Below, in pieces: positions 23,690 to 33,539 of a stretch of 64,000 nt of DNA. Within the stretch, counting starts at the first letter, position 1, and every line of letters starts with the position of its first letter. Origin of the DNA: Pieris napi (Eukaryota > Arthropoda > Insecta > Lepidoptera > Pieridae); contig NC_062251.1 of the NCBI RefSeq assembly GCF_905475465.1, forward strand, positions 11,010,047 through 11,074,046, read 5' to 3'. The notes beneath the pieces were generated by a model. That model was not told the DNA's origin. It did no database searches and was given only the letters and a program-made list of their open reading frames with translations. The translations under genes and the position numbers were made by a program.

Positions 23690-24509
23690 TTATTTATTAT
23701 TTACTATTTACTATTTACTATTTACTATTTACTATTTACTATTTACTATTTACTATTTACTATTTACTATTTACTATTTACTATTTACTATTTACTATTT
23801 ACTATTTACTATGTACTATTTACTATTTACTATTTACTATTTATTATTTATTATTTATTATTTATTATTTATTATTTATTATTTATTATTTATTATTTAT
23901 TATTTATTATTTATTATTTATTATTTATTATTTATTATTTATTATTTATTATTTATTATTTATTATTTATTATTTATTATTTATTATTTATTATTTATTA
24001 TTTATTATTTATTATTTATTATTTATTATTTATTATTTATTATTTATTATTTATTATTTATTATTTATTATTTATTATTTATTATTTATTATTTATTATT
24101 TATTATTTATTATTTATTATTTATTATTTATTATTTATTATTTATTATTTATTATTTATTATTTATTATTTATTATTTATTATTTATTATTTATTATTTA
24201 TTATTTATTATTTATTATTTATTATTTATTATTTATTATTTATTATTTATTATTTATTATTTATTATTTATTATTTATTATTTATTATTTATTATTTATT
24301 ATTTATTATTTATTATTTATTATTTATTATTTATTATTTATATTATTTATATTATTTATATTATTTATTATTTATTATTTATTATTTATTATTTATTATT
24401 TATTATTTATTATTTATTATTTATTATTTATTATTTATTATTTATTATTTATTATTTATTATTTATTATTTATTATTTATTATTTATTATTTATTATTTA
24501 TTATTTATT
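23690..24509 (+). repeat. 820-bp heptamer microsatellite, (ACTATTT)n then (ATTATTT)n
   Basis: About 117 tandem 7-mers. The first 135 bp are mostly ACTATTT, then almost pure ATTATTT to 24509. Three 9-bp units (ATATTATTT) interrupt it at about 24337-24363. The 269-codon open frame across it encodes only a seven-residue repeat and is not a gene. Confidence 0.95.
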
Positions 24510-25609
24510 GAAGTGAAACTTTATACGTGTATACGCACAATTTATTTTAAATATCGCAATGCTGGCAGCATTATAGAATACTGCCACATTTTAAGTTTGT
24601 TTTGGAAACAAATTTGTTAATTCTTAAATTCTAATAATATATATACATATTTATATGTCATCACATAAATATTAGCCACAACAACGACCATACCATCCAG
24701 TGAGAGGTACGTAATGCTCACATTTCTTCATTGAAATTACATTAAAAAATATTATTTACTAAACGATAATGAGTAAGCAAGTTATTGATCAAACAAAAAA
24801 AGAGAGTGGCGGAAGGTTTATTGCCAGTTCTTCTCTTCCGTTATACACCCTTGATTTGAGATCTGGCAGTGAATGTATAATGTATATTTCTTTTTTGACG
24901 TTCATAAGTGTACATTGTGTTACCTACAATGATTTTTGACTTTAACATATAAATCTGTGGTCATCGGTCAGAATATGATTGTCCTGTATACAATACAATC
25001 AATTAAATTATTAAGAAATCTTGAAGGCACTATTAAAATATGAAACACTCGATATATGAATTAATGTACTTATTGTCTGATCTATGACCACATAAATACA
25101 ATGATCTAATGATAGAAAAAAACAGCCACTGAAAAAACACGGCACTTTAGAAGGCATGTCGCCTGCGGTTACAAAAGCAGAGAAAAATGTTATTTTTTTC
25201 CACTAATCACACATCATAATAGCAACCTATTCTGTAATTAGTGAATAATCATTTCGGGTCATTAACCCGAAAGGATTAGCAAAGAGTTTATTGTTTATTC
25301 TGTGTATATGATATAAGGGGTTGATTTGAGCGCACCGCCAATCGGTTGTAGATAGGGATGGTTGGGGATATTTAGCGGACAGCGCTTTATAGACAAATAC
25401 AGCGCTACTTTGCAAAACGTTTTTGTTACGTTTTGATTTCTCGAATGCTGAAAAACTGGTAATGATAGTCATGAAGCGTAGGCTTGCTCTCTTCAGTCGG
25501 TAGATCATGGCTGAGCGTTGTGGCCAGCAAGGAAACATCAGCCTTGCTACTCTATAATTTCTACTCTTGATTTGAGCGCGACTGCCGCTGTGAAATTTAT
25601 AATTTCCAG
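24510..25609. other. upstream flank or intron of the DOCK gene, no feature recognised
   Basis: No exon could be placed here with confidence. An antisense frame of 164 codons (25227-25721) overlaps a real exon and has no recognisable content. Upstream DOCK exons (SH3 and DHR-1 domains) would lie to the left; none is visible in the window. Confidence 0.5.
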
Positions 25610-25744
25610 CACACCTCACTCCGGCACAGTGTTCCTGGTGCTTGTTTCGATTTGCAGTCTTCTGGATGAGAGCCGATTCCAGCATTTCCGACCTGTGCTC
25701 GACGTTTATATTGAGGAGCATTTCTCAGCTGCACTCGTTTATAA
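25610..25744 (+). CDS. spg: DOCK exon a
   Basis: Acceptor AATTTCCAG and donor GTAAGAAT. It encodes TPHSGTVFLVLVSICSLLDE and FQHFRPVLDVYIEEHF, ending with two bases of a split codon (phase 2) that exon b completes. The acceptor at 25609 is the best candidate; CGGCACAG at about 25630 is an alternative. Confidence 0.7.
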
Positions 25745-28700
25745 GTAAGAATATGTTTGTTATTAAGTCGACAGTGCAATTTAAATTTCTATCTTAAAAC
25801 AAGAATTAAATTAAGTTAATTGACCCAAAAAGTTAAATCTATTTACACAAATGTATCCTAATCTGTAATAAATGATTATGGATAGATTTATATTTTTATA
25901 TGCATGTTAACATTTTAGTTTTCTGTATATTGTGTATAGTTTATTAATTAATAATTTAATTTGCATTAGAGTTGTTTTTGTACGTATACATATACGTATA
26001 CCAATACTTTCTGGAATATACAGAACGAATACGAATAACTGAATTAAATTTTTACAGAGGTTTACTCTCGTCCGTGCAACATTGCGCCGAATGGGCAGCA
26101 GGCGCCGAAGGGCAGGAACCTATCCGCAAATGCCTGCGGTCCCTAGGGGCCGTGTTCAGGTTGGCTGTTCGATCGCGGTGCTTGTTCGCCCGAGCCACGG
26201 GAGGACAGTACGAAGACAGCTTCAGAAGGGATGTCAGGGCTGCCTTGCACGCTTTGAAGGCGCTAGCTCAGCACCCGCACAGGGAACATTTGGCGCCTGC
26301 GCAGGTATCCATTCTTCATTCTTATTCTTCTTATCATAGTCTTCATTACAGAAGAACTGTCACCACACCACCTCCACTATCCTCAGCTTGTCTCAGGGCA
26401 TTAGGGACATTGAGACCCATAATTGTCCAAAGGTTTGGCGATCGACCCTGGCTTTTCCTGCCATCACTCCTCCCTTAGGAGTCGTTCAAATATTACTTAA
26501 GCAGATCTACTGTAATACACCCCCCCCCCTTTTGTCAGCAAAAATAAAAGCAAAGCTACCAAAAATAACAGTACCGTTAAGGTATTAATTTTATGTAGGA
26601 ATCCTGGAAAATGCATTTCGTTTTAAGCATAGACAATGTGTGGGTAATATATGTACAAAAGTAAATAATTACTGTTGACGTAATCACCAAAGAAAATCAA
26701 AGAACCTCCCCCCCCCATCTCCTCTCCCGATAGTGCTTACGTAATACTTGAACGACCCCTTAGTTTGACGAGACTCCGATTCTTTCCCGTCAATGATTAT
26801 TTTGGGGACCTTACCGATACGTATAAAGTTTGCTAAAGCCAAACATAGATGGCGCTATTCGGATTAGAAATTGTTATATTCATTTAATAAAATAACAGAA
26901 GCTTTGACGAATTAAAAAAAAATATAAGTGGCAGTACAGAATTCTAAGATTGTAAAATGTTAATTGTCATTTTATTTAAAAAAAAACACCACAGTACTAA
27001 GTTCTGTCTTTCCTCATCTCCACGGGATTTCTCTATACGAGAAAACATCTATTAAACATTCGGTCTGGGTTTAGGTGGCCCTGATGACATCCTGGGCAAG
27101 TGTGGCCAAAGAGGTATCATCAGCTCTCGGTCCAGTGGAAGCTGCGAGGAGCTCTGCTTCAATTTTGGATGCATTTGCTGCTAATGTTCCCGCGCCATTG
27201 GCTAGGGCCAGATTAGCGGCTGCTCAGGAGATATTGAAGGGACCACTTGGACAGGAGCCTGGTAAGAGTTACTCAGTATTGATAGATGTACTGCTGAATT
27301 GTGCACCTTTAAGATGTGTTTAAATTTAACTGTTATTTTTATAAACAGATTTAAAAAGGAGGTTACTTCAGTATGATGATATATTTAGCCTTAAAACGAG
27401 CGCTGAGTTTGTGAGTGTACGTAGTTAGGTACGTACAAGTGTACGTACAGATACCGGCAAACATCTTGAACAAATGTCCCTGTCTGCGCAGAAGCGATTT
27501 TTAGATATCACTGGGGAGAGTGAAGTGTCGAACGCGTGATTGGTAAATCAGTTGACGTTTGTGTCCCGCGCTGGGCAAAATTTTCCCGACTCCCTTGTTT
27601 AATGCTCAAGAAGTTTGCCGGTATCTGTGCAAATGTATGTCCACAATTTTTTATGAAGTTTTTTTCGTTTAGTAATTTTTGATATATTATATTTGAAGTC
27701 AGTTACTTTTGCAAATATATTAAAAAATCATAGGCATATATGGTTAGTACAGGCGCCAGGGACACCCATTTAATTATTACTCAGTAAAAGGCCGTATCTC
27801 TCATTAGACAAGCCTATTTTTTTAGGTAACTGATGTACTCACATTGCCAGAATGCTCCCAAGTGCGTTGCCGATCTTTTGAGATCTGGTACGATCTTTTC
27901 TTGAAGGACACTAAATCGAACAGGCTACTTGGAAGCAAGTTCACAAAAAGCTAACCGTGAAAGATTTTCATATTTTCTCTAATTATTTTGTATTATTATG
28001 CAGCAAGATATTAAAATTTTAAAAAATTTACAGAAGCAAGGAACATAGTCCTAACAACCGCCTGCCACCATTTACGCGTACATTTGGCTAGGAGAGACGA
28101 ATTGACCCAATGTGCTGACATGTTGAGCGAGCTGGTGGCGCTTCTATGGAGGAAAGAGGACACCGAACAGCTGGATGAAGATGAGCTGGACCCAGATGTG
28201 GATGTCCTGTGTCTGAACACGCTGGATGTCCTGGTGGAGACTGTTCTGCATCTAATCGGTGGAAATTCGCCTGTGCTTGTAAGTTCTTATATTCGTTTTA
28301 TTTTTCACATCTATATTTTTTTTTATTTCAATATACTTTTTGTGGGTTGTTATGTATGTACAGTATACTTGCCTAAAAAAAGTGCGTGCGTACAAAGTAC
28401 ACGTAGTAAGTATAGTGTCAGAAGTGAAACTTCTTTGACCTTATAGAAATTTTATTTTAAAATTCGTAAAGAGTTTTTTTGAAATAGAAATGTGAAATAG
28501 TATTTTTTATTTTGTGCAAATTAATTTAGTGAAATCTCAAATGACGAATTGTAAATTGTCGACCTTTTAAATATTTTAATGACAATTAAATTCAATTAAT
28601 TCCTAACATAATATCTTCCTTTTTCCCTCCCTCTAAGTCTCGGAAGTCTAAAGTTTTAGATTTGTATAAATATGAAAAAGAGTTAAAAATTAGTTTGCCA

Positions 28701-31700
28701 AAGAAGTTTCACTTCTGACATGTGTACTTTGTACGCACGCACTATTTTTAAAACATTTTTTTAAACTGACTTATCATGTAACTTTTTAATACCTTTAGGG
28801 TTCAATGGTGGCTGGGTTACTCGGCGTGATGGAGTTGTTGAAGCCCGCTCATTACCAGCGATTGTGGAGCCATCTAGCGCCGCATCCGCACGACAGGAAA
28901 CCCTTGAAGGACTTCTTGATGCGAGCATTCCTTGTCTTCAGGCATCTCGTTGAACAAGATGTGAGTATTTATAAAATGCTTGACTTGCCTATAGATGAAA
29001 TGTGTGTGTTTGAAATACATATTTTTTAAATAAATCATGATGAGGGTGATCCATTATATTTTAACTCTGGTGATGGTCACATTATATACTTGCTTTATTG
29101 TTATGCTTGGGTATTTTGAATTTGATTATATTTTTGGCATTTTTATTATTTATTAGTTACGCCCCCTATTTTATAATTTCTTAATCTGTGCTATGTTTGA
29201 ACTATTTCGAGCCAAATTATTAGTGGTATATTGTCAGTCTAACTTCTTATTGTTTCCAAACTAGTTTCCTCCTTATCCGTACGACTGACAATTGTATGCC
29301 TTTCATGTTAAGAATATATCGTAACGGTATGTACTCGAGTACTTCTTTTAAGTGAGTGTGTGTCAAAGGCCACCGAACCGTTCTTTGTGAAAGACGTCTG
29401 ATGCAAGAATTATTTTAATTAATATTTGGACAAAACTCTTTACATCCGTGAAGTAATAACTTTTGGGAGGGTACACCGCTTCGTTACGTAACGCGTTACG
29501 GCGCCAGTCTGTCTAGCTTCTCTTTCTCTCTTCAGCAGCGGCAGGCAGGCTCCCTGCCTCTTCAGCTGCCTGCAACTTCAGCGCTAGCCGTATTTCGGAC
29601 AGACGCTTTCCCCTCTTTCAGTGTTAACACTGAGTAGAGAGAGGGGAAGGATTTTCCCAGTTTTTAGCTTTTCCAGAACATTTACTGTTGATAGAGAACA
29701 TATAACCTCAAGTGATACTTTTTAGAAAGTTTAAAAATTAAAAATATGATGAATGAACAGAAGATCCTCGGAACATTACAGAATTAAATAGTTCATAGAT
29801 TAGTTTAAGTTAATTCTTATCAACATCTTTAATTTTCAACTTTCTATAATTTTTGGTGGCCACTATAATTTATAATTTTAAAGAATTTATTAATTGTATT
29901 ATTGTGTACTTCTTTTATTTTTAATATATTTTAATAACACGCCAAAACGCTCTATGTTGGCTAGTCTGAAAGATAACGAACGAGGACGAAGATAATTTTT
30001 CAGGAATAAAATAATGTGCAATTTTCCAGGTTTTCCCTTCTGACTGGATGGTCCTTCGCGTGCAAAGCTGCAAGGTGTTGTTATCCGCATTGCAAGACTT
30101 GGCTAAGCCGCTTTTGGAGCGATTTTTGGGAGATGAACAGCCGCAATTTGATTCTCAAGTAAGTAAACAGTCAATTTTCTCTCATCCCTGGCCGTAGTTT
30201 CGATCTCTGCCGCTTTGTTCCACTATTGGACGTTCTGACTATGTGCGCATTTAACATTCGCTCGAACGGTGAAGGAAAAAATCGTGAGGAAACCGGCATG
30301 TCTTAAATCTAAAAAGTCGACGGCTGATCCTACTTGCCAATTAGTTTGTTTGACACATGATCATGAAACAGATACAGAAATCTGAGGCCCAGACCTAAAA
30401 AGGTTGCAGTGCCACTGGTTTCTTTTATTTATATATCCTGCATAAAAATAACGTAAAAATTTTTAATATTTCAGCTCTGGTCTGGGTATATGGAACTCGG
30501 AGTGGCCCTAGTAACCTCGAGTGCATTGCAGACCGAAAGATGGACTGGCAGAGGCCCCGACAGGGGAGGCATGAGGGCCGCAGCTGGTCTGCAGGTGCTG
30601 GCTGTCTGGAGTAGGCTTGGTAACTATTTTTTGTTCTTTTTGTTATATAGAAGAGAGTTAGAGAGCAGAGGTCACATAATATGTGACGTATTCGTAACAA
30701 CCTATATTTCTACTTATTCTGACCCTTCATTTTTTTGTAGGTGCCGCCCAACTCCAACTAATTGGCGCGGCGGTTGGTGCCTTGCTGGAAATAACTCTAG
30801 TGGGTGAACTAAGGAGAGCGGCCTTAGGCGCTTTAGTCGCTTTGATGGCAGCCGAAAGGGCCGCCACCGGATCCGCGAGACGCACCGAAGCGGCCCTTGT
30901 CGATAAATTGGACTCGTTGGTCGCCGACAATAAGGCAGATGATCATTATCGGCGCTTGTTTGATACTGTGTAAGTAGACTTGAAATTGTAGAAAAAATAT
31001 TTAATTTTATATTTCTACTAGCTGACCCGGCAAACGTTGTCTTGCCATGTATATTATTTTTAGGAAACATTCTTTTAATTCAATAAAACTAACTACCTAC
31101 CATGATAAAAAATAGGGGTTGATCGTAGAGGGGTGAAAATTAGGGGTTGTATATATTTTTGTATGCTGTATCATAAAAAATAAAAGCAAAAAAATTGTCT
31201 AAAAAATATTTTGTTTTGGGCTAAGGCCCTTAAGGGCTGTCCACCATCTCTTAGGGGTTCGAAAGATAGATAGTAGCCGATTCTTAGACTTACTGAATAT
31301 GCATAAAAATTTCGTAAGAATCGGTCATCGGTCGGTATTGTTTTTTATAAAATATCGGAAATAAATGTTTCACAGGGAATATATACCGTGTGGACTTTAA
31401 ACTTTCTTTCTAGTTATTGTTGTGGGTTCTTCCTCAAGTATCAAAAGTGAATGGTAGATTAGATTTTTTAGTTTATCTCATGAAATTTGTATTTGTTAAC
31501 GCTGCCACAGGGAACACTTGAGCTCGGTGTAAGTACTTTCAAGTAGTTTTACTTTTGTATTGTTAGAATTTTTGGTAAAAGTCTTATTTTCAAAATTTTG
31601 GTGGAATAAAAAGTGGAAAAAAGTTGCGTTGAAAGGTAGAGTAAAAATCTATGACCTTTATGGGACTTCGGTTCAAAGATACTTTATTTCTCAAAGAATT

Positions 31701-32330
31701 ACATTCACTTAGCGAGAAAATTTAGAGTAAGTTAGTTATGAACATCGACTTCATTGTTTTAATATCGTAAAGTATTGTGATGATTTTAACATATTATTTT
31801 GCTTTGTTTTAGAATGCAGCTTTTAAATATTTCAACTTTCTTGGTCTATTTTTGTACAACAAATGCGAATGTATATTCAATAGCAAAAAAAAATAGCTGT
31901 TTCTAAATTTCTAAAAATTCTGGATTATGATGTAACAGAAAAATGTTAGTGCATAGTTATTTGAAATAGACTTTTAGTTTAACATCTTTCACGAATATTT
32001 AATTGAAACACCCAATACATATTCACACATGTGATTTACATGAAAAGACGACAAGTCATATTTAAATAGATTTGAATCAGATTCCAATTTAGAAACTTAA
32101 AACAATTGAAATTTCTTCAAAACCGGTTTTGTATTTTTGAGGTATGGACGCATTTCTGGAGGGGACATATATAGGGAAATAATCTTGAGAGATATTTATT
32201 TGTTGAATGTTATAGTCTCATGGAGCGAGTGTCGACGGAAGGCTGGCGCGAGGCAGGCCCGGCCTTCGTGGGCTGCGTGACCAGGCTCTTGGAGCGACTG
32301 CTCGACTACAGAGCCGTGATGCAGGGCGCA
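25610..32330 (+). CDS. spg: DOCK3/DOCK4-class guanine nucleotide exchange factor (sponge ortholog), partial gene
   Basis: Nine exons with GT-AG borders and matching phases encode about 530 residues of the helical (armadillo-like) middle of a DOCK protein, between the lipid-binding DHR-1 and the Rac/Rap-activating DHR-2 domains. Segments characteristic of the DOCK-A/B class include VFPSDWMVLRVQS, LWSGYMELGVALVTS, LVDKLDSLVADNKADDHYRR and TEGWREAGPAFVGCVTRLLE then RLLDYRAVMQ. The LVDKLDSL and TRLLERLLDYR phrases favour DOCK3/4 (fly sponge) over DOCK1/2/5 (fly mbc). The 5' exons and the DHR-2 exons are not in the window; the last exon is cut by copia sequence at about 32,331 with no donor site. 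Introns hold a SINE and three MITEs. The product would act at the membrane with ELMO to activate small GTPases (family knowledge). Confidence 0.85.
26058..26304 (+). CDS. spg: DOCK exon b
   Basis: Acceptor TTTTTACAG, donor GTATCC. It encodes GLLSSVQHCAEWAAG then RKCLRSLGAVFRLAVRSRCL and FARATGG, the helical segment preserved in DOCK3/4. It ends on a codon boundary (LAPAQ). It is strikingly GC-rich compared with the introns around it. Confidence 0.85.
26478..26759. mobile_element. 282-bp Harbinger-like MITE in a DOCK intron
   Basis: The ends GGAGTCGTTCAAATATTACT and (reverse complement of the right end) GGGGTCGTTCAAGTATTACG are inverted over about 26 bp with 3 mismatches. Both sides carry TTA (26475-26477 and 26760-26762), the target duplication expected of PIF/Harbinger. 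Inside each end is a C-rich/G-rich run (C11 near 26520, C9 near 26709). There is no coding capacity. Confidence 0.8.
27075..27261 (+). CDS. spg: DOCK exon c
   Basis: Acceptor GGGTTTAG, donor GTAAGAGT. It encodes VALMTSWASVAKEVSSALGP and LAAAQEILKGPLGQEP, beginning in phase 0 as exon b requires and ending after the first base of a codon (phase 1). Confidence 0.85.
27447..27628. mobile_element. MITE with CAGATACCGGCAAAC inverted ends
   Basis: ACAGATACCGGCAAACATCT at the left and, reverse complemented, ACAGATACCGGCAAACTTCT at the right form inverted ends of about 25 bp with few mismatches. The interior is about 130 bp and non-coding. Target duplication is unclear (TA or TG flanks), so the superfamily is not assigned. 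Confidence 0.7.
27820..27915 (-). repeat. GGCCGGCAACGCA-type dispersed repeat, degraded
   Basis: The reverse complement reads GTCCTTCAAGAAAAGATCGT, then AAAAGATCGGCAACGCACTT and CATTCTGGCAATGTGAG. It matches the conserved blocks of the copy at 9667-9780 and lies in the DOCK intron. Confidence 0.65.
28034..28278 (+). CDS. spg: DOCK exon d
   Basis: Acceptor AAATTTACAG, donor GTAAGTTC. It completes the split codon of exon c and encodes ARNIVLTTACHHLRVHLARR, then ADMLSELVALLWRKED and an acidic loop (EQLDEDELDPDVDVL), then LVETVLHLIGGNSPVL. It ends in phase 0. Confidence 0.9.
28381..28747. mobile_element. MITE copy 2 with about 45-bp inverted ends
   Basis: The left end is GTGCGTGCGTACAAAGTACA, then 13 extra bases, then TGTCAGAAGTGAAACTTCTT. 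The right end, reverse complemented, has the same two blocks without the extra 13 bases. The interior matches the copy at 13403-13873. It is non-coding and sits in the intron between DOCK exons d and e. Superfamily not assigned. Confidence 0.8.
28799..28960 (+). CDS. spg: DOCK exon e
   Basis: Acceptor ATACCTTTAG, donor GTGAGTAT; exactly 54 codons in phase 0. It encodes GSMVAGLLGVMELLKPAHYQ and RKPLKDFLMRAFLVFRHLVE, a segment conserved across DOCK-A/B proteins. Confidence 0.9.
29610..29646. repeat. palindrome in a DOCK intron
   Basis: TCAGTGTTAACACTGA (29618-29633) is a perfect 16-bp palindrome, extended outwards by CCCCTCT on the left and AGAGAGAGGGG on the right. It could form a long cruciform or hairpin. 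The 29460-29600 sequence before it is unusually GC-rich for an intron here and holds doubled CAGGCAGG/CTGCCTG phrases. Confidence 0.7.
30030..30158 (+). CDS. spg: DOCK exon f
   Basis: Acceptor AATTTTCCAG, donor GTAAGTAA; 43 codons in phase 0. It encodes VFPSDWMVLRVQSCKVLLSA then LAKPLLERFLGDEQPQFDSQ. The DWMV motif is a DOCK hallmark. Confidence 0.92.
30185..30435 (+). repeat. tRNA-derived SINE, family 1, in a DOCK intron
   Basis: The head is eroded (TAGTTTCGATCTCTG), but the body is clear: ATGTGCGCATTTAACATTCG, CGTGAGGAAACCGGCATG, CATGATCATGAAACAGATAC, AAATCTGAGGCCCAGACCT and GGTTGCAGTGCCAC. It inserted about 30 bp downstream of a DOCK donor and ends about 40 bp before the next acceptor. 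Confidence 0.85.
30475..30619 (+). CDS. spg: DOCK exon g
   Basis: Acceptor AATATTTCAG, donor GTAACTAT. It encodes LWSGYMELGVALVTSSALQT, then a glycine/arginine-rich stretch and GLQVLAVWSRLG. It ends in phase 1, completed by exon h. Confidence 0.9.
30741..30969 (+). CDS. spg: DOCK exon h
   Basis: Acceptor TTTTTTGTAG, donor GTAAGTAG. It encodes AAQLQLIGAAVGALLEITLV, GELRRAALGALVALMAAERA and EAALVDKLDSLVADNKADDH, ending LFDT plus two bases (phase 2). The LVDKLDSL motif is the best evidence for the DOCK3/4 subclass. Confidence 0.92.
31020..31400 (+). repeat. dispersed repeat with AGCTGACCCGGCAAACGTTG start
   Basis: Contains AGCTGACCCGGCAAACGTTG, AAAAAATAGGGGTTGATCGT, GGGGTGAAAATTAGGGGTTG and GACTTACTGAATATGCATAA, the order seen in a common lepidopteran repeat. 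A shorter relative lies at 16050-16330. It is in a DOCK intron. Confidence 0.7.
31511..31528 (+). CDS. spg: candidate 18-nt DOCK microexon
   Basis: GCTGCCACAG precedes and GTAAGTACTT follows 18 bases that keep phase 2 on both sides, adding six residues between exons h and i. DOCK proteins have extra residues at this point, so a short exon is plausible, but splice-like flanks around 18 bases can occur by chance. Confidence 0.3.
32216..32330 (+). CDS. spg: DOCK exon i, truncated by copia sequence
   Basis: Acceptor GAATGTTATAG. The first base completes the codon left open by exon h. It encodes LMERVSTEGWREAGPAFVGC and VTRLLERLLDYRAVMQGAG, strongly DOCK3/4-like. At about 32,331 the host sequence stops and antisense copia reverse transcriptase begins, with no splice donor between. 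The downstream exons are absent from the next 31 kb. This is either a broken allele or an assembly join. Confidence 0.85.
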
Positions 32331-32620
32331 GGGTCATCATGGGTTTACAATTCAACATGTTAAATCTCTCAAGAACATTTTTCAAATAATCTCTTTGAGT
32401 TAGTTTGGTAATACCAGTTTCCAAATTTTGATTTACATGTATTCCGAGAAAATCAGAAACCAGACCCAAATCCTTCATGTCAAATTCCTTATTTAGTACA
32501 CTTTTGAGCTGTATAATTTCCTTTACATTTGTTCCAAAAATTAATAAATCATCAACATACAATAATATAAAAGTTTTATCATCCCCATTACACCTTTTAT
32601 ATAAACATGAATCACAGTTA
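32331..32620 (-). pseudogene. copia Pol, reverse transcriptase C-terminal part
   Basis: The minus strand encodes CNGDDKTFILLYVDDLLIFG then FDMKDLGLVSDFLGIHVNQN and LERFNMLNCKPM, the YVDD catalytic region and palm/thumb of copia RT. The open frame runs on into antisense DOCK exon sequence, which is meaningless. It is the direct continuation of the frame at 42,773-45,792, interrupted by the Harbinger insertion. The C-terminal RNase H is missing. Confidence 0.88.
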
Positions 32621-32869
32621 GGGTGAGATCTATAGTGCGCACTTGGACTTTGCTCAGACTTACCTTACGAAAAACTTTGCTTAGTGTACACTAAGGTTAA
32701 ACTATGATTTCGTATTTATAGACATTTTAACGGTGAGATTAAGCTAAGCCCAAGCTAAGACAGAAAATGTCAAAATACAAATTGATGTTTCATTTCATGC
32801 AATACTTTGTTTATTATCCTTTAAAAAAGTAAACAATAACAAATATTTAAACATCTAAAACGGTACACA

Positions 32870-33171
32870 TGTTACATATTCATTGCACTCCCTTTGCCCC
32901 GCATACCCAATACAAGTCACCTCTTACGAAACTACGCTATATATAAGGAAAGGGACAAGAGAACCAATAGCTTTTGATCGGATACCTCATATCGGACCGG
33001 TCAAGTCTCATCTAGTTAAGTTTATTATATAATATATTTATCGTGCACCTAATATCGGGCCGATTAAATAATTGTATTTAGTTAAGTTCATTATTTGTAA
33101 AAGGAATTAATTAAAGTAATTTTAATATATTTTGGTTTCTTTTGGAATCCACCGCTGGCCCTCACTTAATT
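32870..33171 (+). repeat. errantivirus 5' LTR
   Basis: 302 bp, starting TGTTACATATTCATTGCACT and ending CCCTCACTTAATT. It matches the 3' LTR at all but one position (C at 33,139, T in the 3' copy). A TATA-like TATATATAAG lies at 32,938-32,947, a probable promoter for the genomic RNA. Confidence 0.95.
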
Positions 33172-33190
33172 GGCGCAGTCGGTAGGATCG
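33171..33190 (+). promoter_or_regulatory. primer binding site
   Basis: TGGCGCAGTCGGTAGGATCG immediately follows the 5' LTR and overlaps its last T. This form (TGGCGCAGTCGG) is the primer site of several insect errantiviruses and pairs with the 3' end of a tRNA, thought to be tRNA-Ser. Confidence 0.75.
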
Positions 33191-33361
33191 TCGAGTCAGT
33201 GCGCGTACTAAGTAATATACTCCGTAGATCGCCTACGTAGAGTACGCGAACTAATAGACTTCCAAGTTTTAATCGACGATTCACAAGAACCGAGGACAGC
33301 GGACCACACACGGCGCATCCAGAAATCGATGACAAAAGGTGCCACCATCGTCGAAATGCAT

Positions 33362-33440
33362 ATGTAAGTTACACATTTCTTAACGATTGGTTGTTACATT
33401 CCTGTGTGTTCCCAAATCATCCAAAATTTTCCATCCTAGG
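33362..33440 (+). promoter_or_regulatory. candidate splice donor and intron in the errantivirus leader
   Basis: GTAAGTTA at 33,364 is a strong donor just after an ATG-containing leader stretch, and CCATCCTAG at 33,431-33,439 is a fair acceptor. Errantiviruses make env from a spliced RNA with a leader donor, so 33,364 is a candidate donor for the acceptor at 38,422. Use of the nearer acceptor would extend gag upstream. Inference only. Confidence 0.4.
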
Positions 33441-33539
33441 AAAAACCGGGGAATCGAAGCCCCAAGAGTTGCCTCTCGCATCGAGCTGAGAGATCGCAAT
33501 AGACATTTAGATAATTTAGAAGATATTTTAGAAGATAAA

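Noticed and set aside
23811..24620. 269-codon open frame
   Set aside because: It translates the heptamer microsatellite into a seven-residue repeat; no gene.
25227..25721. 164-codon antisense frame
   Set aside because: It overlaps DOCK exon a on the other strand and has no recognisable motif; probably a chance opening.
32218..32562. 114-codon minus-strand frame as one protein
   Set aside because: It is a chimera of copia RT and antisense DOCK exon; only the copia part is meaningful.
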